64,000 nt of DNA from JBPBQZ01 sp050955105 (GTDB lineage: Bacteria; Pseudomonadota; Gammaproteobacteria; Burkholderiales; Burkholderiaceae), in contig JBPBQZ010000003.1 in the NCBI GenBank assembly GCA_050955105.1, positions 10,166-74,165 of the forward strand. Direction: 5' to 3'. The translations under genes were made by a program, and so were the position numbers. Of the stretch, positions 35,595-45,193 are shown piece after piece (position 1 is the first letter of the stretch; each line of letters begins with the position of its first letter). The notes beneath the pieces are model-generated. The model ran no database searches. It saw only the letters and a program-made list of their open reading frames with translations, and was not told the origin of the DNA.

Positions 35595-36332
35595 TCAGCG
35601 TTTCAGCCTGCTGTCGAGCGCACGCAATTGCGCGGGGGTACCCACGTTATCCCAGCCGCCGTCGTAGCGCTCGCCGCTCACTTGCCCCGCTCTTGCGGCT
35701 TGCTGGATCAAGGGTCCGAGCGGCAGGCGCGTGCCGGGGACGATGCCTCTGAACAGGCGCGTGTGGTAGAGGCCGATATTGCCGAAGGTCAGGCGTTCGG
35801 CGGCTTCAGCCAGGGCACTGTCCGTTGCGTGCACGCGATCATGGACAAGATCGAAATCGCCGCGCGGATGGAATGCCGGATTCGGCACCAGCACCAGGTG
35901 CATTGCCAACGCGCTGGCGCCGGCACGCAGCGCGTGGATGCGCGGCATCAGTTGCCGATAGTCGTAGTCGGTATGGATATCGGCGCTGACGGCGGCGAAC
36001 CATGTGTCGACGCCGTCCGGGGCGATCAACGGCAACGCCTGAACGATGCCGCCAGCGGTCTCCAGCGCTTGTCCTTCGGCCGAATACTGCAGCGTTACGC
36101 CATAGCGGGTACCGTCGCCCAGATATTTCTCGAACTGCTCGCCAAGCCATGCATGATTGATGATCTGCCGCGTGAAACCGGCACGCGCCAAGGCCTCGAT
36201 CTGCCAGACGATCAAGGGCTTGCCGCCCACTTCCAGCAGCGGTTTCGGCTGCGTGTCGGTCAATGGGCGCATGCGTTCGCCGCGGCCGGCCGCGAAGATC
36301 ATGGCGACTGGCGCGGGATCGGCGGAATTCAT
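35595..36332 (-). CDS. murU: N-acetylmuramate alpha-1-phosphate uridylyltransferase
   Basis: A 245-residue nucleotidyltransferase with the signature FAAGRGERMRPLTD and PKPLLEVGGKPLI. Next to amgK it is best read as MurU, making UDP-MurNAc from MurNAc-1-phosphate in the salvage route that bypasses MurA (and fosfomycin). The ATG at 36332 leaves a 10-bp gap after amgK; a GTG at 36362 would overlap amgK by 20 bp. Neither has a clear ribosome site. Without context it could be called a mannose-1-phosphate guanylyltransferase-like protein. Confidence 0.88.
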   Translation of the reverse strand: MNSADPAPVAMIFAAGRGERMRPLTDTQPKPLLEVGGKPLIVWQIEALARAGFTRQIINHAWLGEQFEKYLGDGTRYGVTLQYSAEGQALETAGGIVQALPLIAPDGVDTWFAAVSADIHTDYDYRQLMPRIHALRAGASALAMHLVLVPNPAFHPRGDFDLVHDRVHATDSALAEAAERLTFGNIGLYHTRLFRGIVPGTRLPLGPLIQQAARAGQVSGERYDGGWDNVGTPAQLRALDSRLKR

Positions 36333-36342
36333 GACGGGCGGC

Positions 36343-37401
36343 TTAGAAGCTGTATGTGACACCGGCTTCGCGATTCTCGATCTGGTCGAGCAGACGTACG
36401 AGCGGGGCTAACTCGCGATAACGCGCGGCGACGTGGCGCGCATAGCCGAGGAAACGCGGCAGCTCGCTCAGGTAGGCCGGTTTGGCGTCGCGGTGCGCCA
36501 GCCGCGCGAAAATGCCCAGCACTTTCAGGTGCCGCTGCAAACCCATCCATTCCAATTCGCGATAGAACTCGGCGAAGTCGGCGCGCACCGGCAGACCGGC
36601 GCGTTTCGCGCGCTCCCAATACCAGGCGATGCAATCGAGCTGGAAGTCTTCGTCCCAACTGAGGAAGGCGTCGCGCAGCAGTGAGGCAACGTCATAGCTG
36701 ATGGGTCCCATCAATGCGTCCTGGAAATCCAGCACGCCTGGCCCTGGACTGCCGAGCATCAGGTTGCGCGGCATGAAGTCGCGATGCACGAACACGGTCG
36801 GCTGCGCCAGCGCCGCATCGACCAGCCGCGCGAACACGGTATCGAGGGCCGTGCGTTGCGTGGCGCTGACTTCAATACCGAGATGGCGCTGCAGATACCA
36901 TTCGGGAAACAACTCGAGTTCGCGGCGCAGAAACGCGGCGTCATACGGCGGCAACACCTCGGCACGCGTTGCGCGCTGCCAGGCTATCAAGGTGTCGAGC
37001 GCCGCCCGCATCAACGCGCGGGCTTCTCCAGCCGGGAGTTCAGGCGCCTGCAATCTTTGCAGGTAGCTGGTCGAGCCCAAATCGCTCAACAGCATGAAGC
37101 CATGTTCGAAATCCGCGGCGTAGATCTTCGGCACCTTGATTTGCGCGGCATCCATCAATGCCTGGACCGTGGCGAACTCCCGACATTTCTCGGGCGGCGG
37201 CGCATCCATCGCAATCAGGCTGTCTTGAGTGCTACCCTCGGGGCCTGCGAGCGAAGTGGCCTGCAGGCGAAAGTAGCGCCGGGAGCTGGCGTCCGCGGCA
37301 ACCGGGGTGAGCGTGCTTACGTCCAGACGCGGCGCGTCGCTGTATCGGGACAGCCATTCGCGCAGTTGCGCCAGACGGAGGTCGCTGGTGGCTTGGTTCA
37401 T
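36343..37401 (-). CDS. amgK: N-acetylmuramate/N-acetylglucosamine kinase
   Basis: A 352-residue aminoglycoside-phosphotransferase-fold kinase. VFVHRDFMPRNLML carries the catalytic Asp and VLDFQDALMGPISYD the metal-binding Asp. AmgK phosphorylates MurNAc at the anomeric position, providing MurU's substrate. The ATG at 37401 is chosen because the protein then begins like its family and AAGAGA lies 8 bases upstream; the frame runs on upstream antisense to lptD but is not coding there. Divergent from lptD across 180 bp. Confidence 0.9.
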   Translation of the reverse strand: MNQATSDLRLAQLREWLSRYSDAPRLDVSTLTPVAADASSRRYFRLQATSLAGPEGSTQDSLIAMDAPPPEKCREFATVQALMDAAQIKVPKIYAADFEHGFMLLSDLGSTSYLQRLQAPELPAGEARALMRAALDTLIAWQRATRAEVLPPYDAAFLRRELELFPEWYLQRHLGIEVSATQRTALDTVFARLVDAALAQPTVFVHRDFMPRNLMLGSPGPGVLDFQDALMGPISYDVASLLRDAFLSWDEDFQLDCIAWYWERAKRAGLPVRADFAEFYRELEWMGLQRHLKVLGIFARLAHRDAKPAYLSELPRFLGYARHVAARYRELAPLVRLLDQIENREAGVTYSF

Positions 37402-37546
37402 AAATAATTCTCTTCGCTTGGAAATCGCCCCGCAGGTCGTCGAAAAACCAGCGTTGCCGCGAGATGAGAATGGCGCGCGACACGGAGCGGGAAATCTGAA
37501 TCGAAGAGAGAAAGGCAGGGAATCGGGGACGACCGATATCTTGCCA

Positions 37547-37552
37547 TATAAT
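37547..37552 (+). promoter_or_regulatory. -10 box upstream of lptD
   Basis: A perfect TATAAT 29 bp before the lptD start. No recognisable -35 or sigmaE-type element lies at the matching distance. Confidence 0.4.
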
Positions 37553-37581
37553 AGCCGACGCTTTTTTGGCATCGCTATTTC

Positions 37582-40026
37582 ATGCAGTTCCGTCCGACCC
37601 GTCCCGGTGCAATGCGAGGCAAACGGCCCGCGGCCGGCGTCCCGGTTGTTTTGCCGATTGCCCTTATGTCGTATAAATCGCCTCGTCCTACTGCGGTCTA
37701 CAAATCCTTGCGCAAACTGCCGCGGCTCAGTCCATTGGCCATCGCCATTTCGCTTTGCACGACCGGTGCCCCGGTCGCGGCATTCGCGCAGTTGAGCGGT
37801 GCCGCCGCCCAGCCCGTCACGCTCGACGGTCGCTGGGGCTTCAGCCTGGCGCCGCAAATCGGCGAGCATCCGGGGGCGAGCGGACAGCCGACCGCGCATT
37901 TCGGCCTGGGCGACCGGGCAAGCGGCGTATCGGGTCTCGATACCACGCTCGACGGTCATGCCGAACTGCGCAGTCCCGGCAACGTCATCAAGGGCGACAA
38001 GATTCACTATGACGAAGACACCGACGTCGCCGATGCCTATGGCAACGTCGTCATCGTCGATCATGGCAACGCCTTCTACGGCCCGCGCGGCCAGATGCAC
38101 GTGCAGGCCAATTCCGGCTATCTGCTGAGTCCGACCTATCGCTTCGGCGCCACCGGCGGCACTGGCAAGGCCGAGCGCATCGACGTGATCGACAGCGAAC
38201 GGGCACGCGTGACGAACGGCACCTACACCGCCTGCCAGTGCGCCGATCCGTCCTGGTATATCCGTGCCAGCCGTTTCGATATCGACAACGGCGACGGTTC
38301 CGGCACTGCGCGCAATGCGGTGCTGATGTTCGAGGGCTTGCCGCTGTTCGCCAGCCCCTACATGACGTTCCCGTTGAACGATGATCGCCAGTCCGGCGTG
38401 CTGCCGCCCACCTTCAGTGTGAATTCGACCACTGGCGTGGACGTCACGGTGCCGTACTACGTGAATATCGCGCCGAACCGTGACCTGACGCTGTATCCGC
38501 GTTTCATGTCGCAGCGCGGCGTGCAGTTGGGCGCCGAATTTCGCTACTTGTCGCCGACCTATTCGGGCACCATCACGCTCGCGGATCTGCCGCGCGATCT
38601 GGAAACGCATACGAATCGCTACGAAATCGCGATCCAGCATCAACAGAATCTGGGCAACGGTTTCGGTGCCTACATCAATTACAACCGCGTCTCGGACAGC
38701 CGCTATCCGGAAGACTTGTCGACCAACAATCTGTTGACGACGGGTATTCAATCGCTGTTTACGCAAGAAGCGGGCATCACTTACAACAATGGGCCGTGGT
38801 CGGTGCTGGCGCGTGAAGAACGCTGGCAAACGCTGCCGCCGTCGACCGCGCCGTATGCGCGTGAGCCGCAGTTGAACGTGAAGTATCAGCGTTATGAGGT
38901 GGGCGGCTTCGATTTCGGTGCGGAAGCCGACTACTCGCGCTTCACGATTACCACCGCGGATACGATCGAGGGGCAACGGGTTTATTTGAACCCGTACGTC
39001 AGCTATCCGATCGTGGCACCCGGTTATTTCGTGGTGCCGAAAGTGCAGTGGCATTTGGCTGCATACGATCTGACCAACATCCCGGACGGCACGGTCGGAC
39101 AAAACAAGACGCCGACCGTCTCCATTCCCACCTTGAGCTTCGACACCGGTCTGGTGTTCGAGCGCTCGGTCAGATTGTTCGGCACCGACTACATACAAAC
39201 GCTCGAGCCGCGGCTGTATTACGTCTACACGCCGTACCGCGACCAGAGCCAGTTGCCGGCTTTCGATACGACCGAATCCGATTTTGGGCTGGCCGAGATC
39301 TTCACCACCAATACCTTCGTCGGCAATGACCGGGTGGCCGATGCGAATCGCCTGACCGCGGCACTGACGACGCGCTTTTTGAATGCCGCCAGCGGCGACG
39401 AGCGCGCGCGTTTTGTCATCGCGCAGCAGTATTATTTCCAGAATCAACGCGTGACGGTGCCGGGCCAGACACTCGCCGATACCGGCCGGTCTGATATTCT
39501 GCTGGGCGGATCGCTGATGATCGGCGAAGGATTCGCCACGCAGAACGCGATCCAGTACGATGCGGGCAGCGGTCGTCTGATTCGTTCCAACGTGGGTTTT
39601 GCCTGGAGCCCGGAAGACCGCAAGGTGCTCAACGTTGCCTATCGATTCACCGCCAACAACACCACGCTGGGCTACGAACCGCTCAAGCAGGTGCTGCTGT
39701 CGGTCGAATGGCCGCTGACGCGCCGGCTGTACGGCATCGGTCGGATAAACTACGCGCTCGACTCGCATCGGCTGGTCGATGGGCTGCTCGGCTTTCAGTA
39801 CGACGCCGATTGCTGGACGCTCGGTTTCGCCGTCCAGCATTACGCCAACGGTGTCGATTCATCGAGTCAGACGTCGACCGGCATGCGTTATCTGGCGCAA
39901 CTCGAATTGAAAGGCTTCTCTCACGTCGATAATGGTCTGGTGGCAGCCTTCCGCGCCAGTGTTCCGGGCTATGCGCCGCCGCCTCCCCCGGCGCCGCCGC
40001 TCTCGCGTTTCTCCGACTATGAATGA
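37582..40026 (+). CDS. lptD: LPS-assembly protein LptD
   Basis: An 814-residue outer-membrane beta-barrel that inserts lipopolysaccharide into the outer leaflet with LptE. A hydrophobic export signal lies around residues 45-68 (LAIAISLCTTGAPVAAFAQ), unusually far from the first ATG, so a later start is possible. The OstA-like periplasmic domain (about 90-170) and a long barrel follow. Cysteines occur in TYTACQCADPSWY and, near the end, as a single Cys in DADCWTLG where E. coli has a Cys pair. The C-terminus is Pro-rich. First gene of lptD-surA-pdxA-rsmA. Confidence 0.94.
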   Translation: MQFRPTRPGAMRGKRPAAGVPVVLPIALMSYKSPRPTAVYKSLRKLPRLSPLAIAISLCTTGAPVAAFAQLSGAAAQPVTLDGRWGFSLAPQIGEHPGASGQPTAHFGLGDRASGVSGLDTTLDGHAELRSPGNVIKGDKIHYDEDTDVADAYGNVVIVDHGNAFYGPRGQMHVQANSGYLLSPTYRFGATGGTGKAERIDVIDSERARVTNGTYTACQCADPSWYIRASRFDIDNGDGSGTARNAVLMFEGLPLFASPYMTFPLNDDRQSGVLPPTFSVNSTTGVDVTVPYYVNIAPNRDLTLYPRFMSQRGVQLGAEFRYLSPTYSGTITLADLPRDLETHTNRYEIAIQHQQNLGNGFGAYINYNRVSDSRYPEDLSTNNLLTTGIQSLFTQEAGITYNNGPWSVLAREERWQTLPPSTAPYAREPQLNVKYQRYEVGGFDFGAEADYSRFTITTADTIEGQRVYLNPYVSYPIVAPGYFVVPKVQWHLAAYDLTNIPDGTVGQNKTPTVSIPTLSFDTGLVFERSVRLFGTDYIQTLEPRLYYVYTPYRDQSQLPAFDTTESDFGLAEIFTTNTFVGNDRVADANRLTAALTTRFLNAASGDERARFVIAQQYYFQNQRVTVPGQTLADTGRSDILLGGSLMIGEGFATQNAIQYDAGSGRLIRSNVGFAWSPEDRKVLNVAYRFTANNTTLGYEPLKQVLLSVEWPLTRRLYGIGRINYALDSHRLVDGLLGFQYDADCWTLGFAVQHYANGVDSSSQTSTGMRYLAQLELKGFSHVDNGLVAAFRASVPGYAPPPPPAPPLSRFSDYE

Positions 40027-40074
40027 CGAATCTTTAGGCCAAGCATCGTCGTTCCGAATCTTTCTGTGCAAATC

Positions 40075-41121
40075 ATGAAAATTTTGCGTTGCTGTTTTAT
40101 GTTGCTGCTGCTCGGTCGTCTGGCCGGCTTCGCCATCGATGCGCATGCGCAGGCACTGTCGGGGCCCTTTACGGCGCCGAGCGCGTCCAGCACCTCCGAC
40201 GATACCGCCGTCGACCGCATCATCGCGATCGTCAATAACGACGTAATCACGCAGCGTGAACTCGATAATCGCGTGCAGATGATCCAGCAGCGCATGGCGC
40301 AGACGCAGGGCTCGCTGCCGCCGCTCGATCAGTTGCGCAAGCAGTTGCTCGATCAGATGGTGCTCGATCGGATCCAGCTGCAACGCGCCAAGGAAGACGG
40401 GATTACGGTCGATGACGGCGATATCGACGCTACGGTGCAGCGGCTCGCGCAGAGCAACTCGGTGACGGTGCCGCAGTATCGTGCCGCGATCGAAGGCAAG
40501 GGCGTGCCGTGGGCGACTTTCCGGCGCGACGTGCGCGACGAGTTGCTGCTGACGCAGGTGCGCCAGCAGGAAGTCGACCGCAAGGTGACGGTCAGCGATG
40601 CGGAGGTGGCGAATTATCTGGCCAGCCAGGCACATGCGACCGATGACAAGAGCGGCGGTGCCACCGGCAACGTGCAACAGACGCATGCTTTGCACATCCT
40701 GTTGCGGGTCGACGATCCGTCGGCGGAGGCTTCGGTGCATCAGCGCATTGTCGACCTGAAGCAGAAGCTTGATCAGGGCGCCGATTTCGGCACGCTGGCG
40801 CGTACTTACTCGCAGGACGGTTCAAAGACGGCAGGCGGCGACCTCGGCTGGATCAGCCCGGGCGAGACCGTCGCCGATTTCGAACGTGCGATGAACGCGC
40901 TGCAGCCAGGACAGGTAAGCGAACCGGTGCGCACGCAATTCGGCTATCACATCATCAAGGTGCTGGAGCGGCGCGAAGTGAAGGAAACGCCGGCGCAGCG
41001 GCAGGACAATGCGCGTCAGGCGCTCGGCGCACGCAAGGCCGAGCAGGCGTATGACGATTGGCTGCGCCAGTTGCGGGACTCGGCCTATGTCGAATATAAG
41101 CTCAATCCCGCACAGTCCTGA
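40075..41121 (+). CDS. surA: Peptidylprolyl isomerase / outer membrane protein chaperone SurA
   Basis: A 348-residue periplasmic chaperone escorting barrel proteins. A signal peptide (residues 1-26) is followed by the SurA N-domain (DRIIAIVNNDVITQREL) and one clear parvulin domain (HALHILLRV ... GGDLGWISPG ... TQFGYHIIKV). E. coli SurA has two parvulin domains and 428 residues; one is missing here. ATG 40075 is preferred over GTG 40066 as it gives a compact signal peptide. The gene begins 48 bp after lptD. Confidence 0.92.
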   Translation: MKILRCCFMLLLLGRLAGFAIDAHAQALSGPFTAPSASSTSDDTAVDRIIAIVNNDVITQRELDNRVQMIQQRMAQTQGSLPPLDQLRKQLLDQMVLDRIQLQRAKEDGITVDDGDIDATVQRLAQSNSVTVPQYRAAIEGKGVPWATFRRDVRDELLLTQVRQQEVDRKVTVSDAEVANYLASQAHATDDKSGGATGNVQQTHALHILLRVDDPSAEASVHQRIVDLKQKLDQGADFGTLARTYSQDGSKTAGGDLGWISPGETVADFERAMNALQPGQVSEPVRTQFGYHIIKVLERREVKETPAQRQDNARQALGARKAEQAYDDWLRQLRDSAYVEYKLNPAQS

Positions 41122-42205
41122 GACGCGCGCGCTACGCATCGCGATTACCACGGGTGAACCCGCGGGCGTCGGCCCCGAGCTGACGGCGCGTGCACTGGCC
41201 GAGTATTGCGGCTTGCAGGCGCCGGCCAGTCCTTTGGATGGTTCCGATCGCTCGGATCCCGACTCGGCCGGCACATCCGACGGCGGCTTTGATTCAGCCA
41301 CGAATCTGCAGGCAAATGTCGACGTCAGTTTCGACGTGCTGTGCGGCCGCGACCTTTTCATCGAGCGCGCCACCCTGGTGGGGGTCGACGCAGAGGCCTT
41401 GCTGCAGAGTGGTCGCGTCACCTTATCCGATCATCGTCTGCATGCACGCTGCCAGGCAGGGCAGCTCGACGCCGCTAATGGCCGTTATGTGCTGAGCCTG
41501 CTCGACGCCGCCATCGATGGCGCGCTGCGCGGCGATTACGCCGCCATCGTTACCGCACCCCTGCAGAAAAGTACCATCAACGATGCTGGCGTGCCGTTCA
41601 CTGGTCATACCGAATACCTGGCCGAGCGCACGGGCACCGCGCACGTGGTGATGATGTTGTCGGGCAGCGGCACGCATCCGCTGCGCGTGGCGCTGGCCAC
41701 CACGCATTTGCCTCTGAAGGATGTGAGCGCGGCGCTTACCATTGATGCGTTATGCGAAACGCTCGCCATTATCGATCGTGCGCTGCGTGAAGACTTCGGC
41801 CGCGCGGTGCCGCGCATCCTGGTTACCGGTTTGAATCCGCACGCGGGCGAGCACGGTTATCTGGGCCGCGAGGAAATCGATGTGATCGAGCCTGCGTTGG
41901 CGCGCGCGCGCGCGGCAGGCATCGATGCCCGCGGTCCCTATCCGGCCGATACCTTGTTCCAGCCGCGCTACCTGTGCGACGCCGACTGCGTGCTGGCCAT
42001 GTTCCATGATCAAGGCCTGCCGGTGCTGAAATATGCGACCTTCGGCGAAGGCATCAATATCACACTCGGGCTGCCGATCATCCGCACGTCGGTCGACCAT
42101 GGCACGGCACTGGATCTGGCTGGCACGGGCCGCGCCGACCACGGCAGCCTGCGCGCCGCCATCGATTGCGCGGTAACGATGGCCCGGCATCGAAGGATGA
42201 GTTGA
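41087..42205 (+). CDS. pdxA: 4-hydroxythreonine-4-phosphate dehydrogenase
   Basis: A 372-residue enzyme of pyridoxal phosphate synthesis, oxidising 4-phosphohydroxy-threonine. ITTGEPAGVGPELTARAL, TAPLQKSTINDAG with FTGHTEYLAE, and MFHDQGLPVLKY with the metal-binding residues are family signatures. The ATG at 41087 is the first near the conserved start and overlaps surA by 35 bp. A 25-residue Ser/Asp-rich insert near residues 48-72 explains the excess over E. coli PdxA (329). Confidence 0.93.
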   Translation: MSNISSIPHSPETRALRIAITTGEPAGVGPELTARALAEYCGLQAPASPLDGSDRSDPDSAGTSDGGFDSATNLQANVDVSFDVLCGRDLFIERATLVGVDAEALLQSGRVTLSDHRLHARCQAGQLDAANGRYVLSLLDAAIDGALRGDYAAIVTAPLQKSTINDAGVPFTGHTEYLAERTGTAHVVMMLSGSGTHPLRVALATTHLPLKDVSAALTIDALCETLAIIDRALREDFGRAVPRILVTGLNPHAGEHGYLGREEIDVIEPALARARAAGIDARGPYPADTLFQPRYLCDADCVLAMFHDQGLPVLKYATFGEGINITLGLPIIRTSVDHGTALDLAGTGRADHGSLRAAIDCAVTMARHRRMS

Positions 42206-42208
42206 ACC

Positions 42209-43102
42209 ATGGCAGGCTATGCGAATAAATCGCGCTCGAGCGGTGCTGGCGGTAGCGTCGCGGGCACACCCGAGAGACACGAGGGCCATCTGGCGCGCAA
42301 GCGTTTCGGCCAGAACTTCCTGGTCGATACCGGCATCATTGCCAATATCGTCGATTTGATCGATCCGCGTCGCGGTGACCTGATGGTCGAGATCGGGCCG
42401 GGCCTGGGCGCGCTGACCGCGCCGCTGCTCGAGCGACTCGATCAACTGCATGCGGTGGAACTCGATCGGGATCTACTGAGCCGTTTGGCGGCGCGCTTCG
42501 GCGAGCCGCTGCGGCTGCATGCGGGCGATGCGCTGGAATTCGATTTCGGTATGCTGGCAGTGCCCGGTGCTGCCGGTGCTGCCGGTGCTGCGGGTGCTGC
42601 CGGTGTTCCCGGTGCGCCGTCGCTGCGCATCGTCGGTAATCTACCGTACAACATCTCCAGCCCGCTGTTGTTTCACCTCGTGCAGTTCGCCGACCAGGTC
42701 ATCGACCAGCATTTCATGTTGCAGGACGAAGTGGTCGAACGCATGACCGCCGAGCCCGGCAGCAAGGTTTATGGGCGTTTGACGGTGATGCTGCAATACC
42801 GTTACTTCATCGACAAGGTATTGGACGTGCCGCCCACTTCGTTCGTACCGGCGCCCAAGGTCAATTCCGCGATTGTGCGAATGCTGCCGCGGCGCCCGGG
42901 AGAAATGAAGAAGGTAGACCAGCGGATCTTCGCCGAATTGGTGACCGCGGCGTTTTCGCAGCGGCGCAAGATGCTGCGCAACACGCTTGGCGTCTATCGC
43001 GATCGTATCGATTTCGAGGCGCTGGCGTTCGACTTGTCGCGCCGTGCGGAAGATGTCGGCCTCGACGAATATCTGACGCTGGCGGCCGCGCTGGGCGGCT
43101 GA
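42209..43102 (+). CDS. rsmA: 16S rRNA dimethyladenosine transferase RsmA (KsgA)
   Basis: A 297-residue methyltransferase dimethylating two adjacent adenosines at the 3' end of 16S rRNA during 30S maturation. KRFGQNFLVD, the SAM-binding VEIGPGLGALT and the catalytic NLPYNIS are intact. Just before NLPYN the protein carries an extra Gly-Ala-Ala repeat encoded by 9-bp units. Three bases separate it from pdxA. The 27-residue N-terminus before HLARKRFGQNF is also longer than usual. Confidence 0.95.
   Translation: MAGYANKSRSSGAGGSVAGTPERHEGHLARKRFGQNFLVDTGIIANIVDLIDPRRGDLMVEIGPGLGALTAPLLERLDQLHAVELDRDLLSRLAARFGEPLRLHAGDALEFDFGMLAVPGAAGAAGAAGAAGVPGAPSLRIVGNLPYNISSPLLFHLVQFADQVIDQHFMLQDEVVERMTAEPGSKVYGRLTVMLQYRYFIDKVLDVPPTSFVPAPKVNSAIVRMLPRRPGEMKKVDQRIFAELVTAAFSQRRKMLRNTLGVYRDRIDFEALAFDLSRRAEDVGLDEYLTLAAALGG
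42566..42619 (+). repeat. 9-bp tandem repeat in rsmA
   Basis: Six consecutive 9-bp units: two exact GGTGCTGCC, one with a final G, one exact, then two degenerate. They encode Gly-Ala-Ala triplets between the SAM-binding fold and the NLPYN motif. Length change would keep frame. Confidence 0.85.
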
Positions 43103-43129
43103 GCCCGCGTTTCCGACAAAACCGGCTGG

Positions 43130-43516
<387 letters not shown>

Positions 43517-43591
43517 GATCTTGTTCGCAACGTAGTGGGGCGAGTCGATTCTACTGCAAGCACCGGCCTGCCACCGCCGGCTGCCGTCGAC

Positions 43592-44389
43592 CTACAAAGT
43601 GGGCAGTAACTCTGGCGCTGGCTGCTTGAGTTCGGCGCGAATCCGCGCATAGTCGGGAAAGATCGACGCGACGATCTGCCAGAAGCGCGGACTGTGGTTC
43701 ATTTCTCGCAAATGGGCGAGTTCATGAACCACCACGTAGTCGATCACCGTGGGTGAGAAATGGATCAGCCGCCAGTTCAGCCGGATGTTGCCGCGGCTCG
43801 AGCAGCTGCCCCAGCGAGTGGTCGCTGACGAGAGCGCCAAGGTCTTGCACTGCACGCCCAGCCGCGGCGCGTACAAGGCGATGCGTTGGCCGAAGCAGCG
43901 ACGCGCATCGGCGCGCAGCCAGTCGAGTGTGCGCTTGCGCAGCCATGGACCAGGGTCGGCATCGCTGGCCGCGCCGTGCTGGCGTGGCGGCCCGAGCGTC
44001 AAGGTTCGGGCGAGCGCGTCGAAATGCGTCGCGCCTGGTTTGTTCCCGACCTTTAGCGTAATGGCTTGGCCCAGCCAAGGCAGGGTGGCGCCGTCACGCC
44101 AGGCGAATGGCGCCACGGCCGGCTGGGCGGCGCGCGCCTGCCATTCGCGCAGTTTGTCGACAATCCAGCGTCGCTTGCCGACGATCGCCGACTCGATCTC
44201 GGCAATGCCAAGCCAGCGTGGGGCCGTAATCGTCAGTCCGTCGCCATCGATGACGAAGCCGATGCTGCGTCGGCTGCTGCGCCGCAACTGATAGCGCAGC
44301 GTTTGCGCGCGACCGTCGGTTGCCAAGGGCAGTACGATGGTGCGCGTGCCGGCGTTGTCGGCGGCTTGGAAGGGCATGCGACGGGGCAC
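43592..44389 (-). CDS. M48-type metal-dependent hydrolase (YgjP/DUF45 family)
   Basis: A 265-residue protein with the zinc motif HELAH (His222-Glu223-His226) and a third ligand candidate His232 in NHSPRFW. TTRWGSCSSRGNIRLNWRLI is the characteristic DUF45/YgjP segment. Substrate is unknown. The GTG at 44389 follows GGGAG at 8-base spacing; an ATG four codons later is the alternative. It lies 24 bp after plsC and is probably cotranscribed. Confidence 0.88.
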   Translation of the reverse strand: MPRRMPFQAADNAGTRTIVLPLATDGRAQTLRYQLRRSSRRSIGFVIDGDGLTITAPRWLGIAEIESAIVGKRRWIVDKLREWQARAAQPAVAPFAWRDGATLPWLGQAITLKVGNKPGATHFDALARTLTLGPPRQHGAASDADPGPWLRKRTLDWLRADARRCFGQRIALYAPRLGVQCKTLALSSATTRWGSCSSRGNIRLNWRLIHFSPTVIDYVVVHELAHLREMNHSPRFWQIVASIFPDYARIRAELKQPAPELLPTL

Positions 44390-44413
44390 GTGGAATCTCC
44401 CAGGCGTGGGCTG

Positions 44414-45154
44414 TCAGAGCGGTTTGGCAACGCCGTATGAGCGCGGATCGATGCGCAGCATCTCGTCTTCGATCCAGGTCTCGACGCGCCGTGCCACCTG
44501 CTCGGCGGTCAGGCCGGTGGTGTCGATCAGCGGACCGATCGACACTGTGACGACCCCCGCATATTTCAGGAAGGAGTTGCGCGGCCAGACGTGCCCAGCG
44601 TTATGCGCGATCGGCACCACCGGTGCGCCGGCTTCGACGGCAAAGCGCGGCCCCCCCATCTTGTATTGCCGGCGCTGTCCAACCGGCACGCGCGTGCCCT
44701 CTGGAAACATGATGACCCAGGAGCCGTCCGCCAGGCGGTCACGCCCTTGACGCACCACCGAGGCAAAGGCGCGCGTGCCCTTGCGCCGATCGATATGTAC
44801 CATCTTCAACAAGCCCAGCGCCCAGCCGAAGAATGGCACAAACAGCAACTCACGCTTGAATACGTAGCATAGCGGCCGCGGCAGCAAGGCTGGGAACGCC
44901 ACGGTCTCCCACGCCGATTGGTGTTTGGCCAGCACCACCGCACGTCCGTCCGGCAGGTTTTCCCAGCCTTCGATTCGATAGCGAATGCCGACCAGAATAC
45001 GCAGCCCCGCCATGACCGCCTGGCACCAGCCGACCACCAGCCAGTAGCGGCGATGCACGTTCAGGAACGGATAACAAATGAAGCAGACGATCGCGTAGGG
45101 CACGGTCAGCAAGCCCAGGAACAGCATGAACAACAGGGAACGAAACAAGCGCAT
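44414..45154 (-). CDS. plsC: 1-acyl-sn-glycerol-3-phosphate acyltransferase
   Basis: A 246-residue membrane enzyme making phosphatidic acid from lysophosphatidic acid. One or two N-terminal membrane helices precede motif I KHQSAWE (His78; the usual HX4D acid is Glu83 here) and motif III FPEGTR (150-155). It sits 39 bp downstream of gmhB. The Glu variant of motif I is common in beta-proteobacterial members. Confidence 0.93.
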   Translation of the reverse strand: MRLFRSLLFMLFLGLLTVPYAIVCFICYPFLNVHRRYWLVVGWCQAVMAGLRILVGIRYRIEGWENLPDGRAVVLAKHQSAWETVAFPALLPRPLCYVFKRELLFVPFFGWALGLLKMVHIDRRKGTRAFASVVRQGRDRLADGSWVIMFPEGTRVPVGQRRQYKMGGPRFAVEAGAPVVPIAHNAGHVWPRNSFLKYAGVVTVSIGPLIDTTGLTAEQVARRVETWIEDEMLRIDPRSYGVAKPL

Positions 45155-45193
45155 AAGGGGAATCGCCGGAATGGGGCGGTGACAGACCGCGCT

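Noticed and set aside
36343..39840. Very long minus-strand frame extending amgK upstream across lptD
   Set aside because: It is the antisense shadow of lptD. Only the part from the ATG at 37401 resembles a known family.
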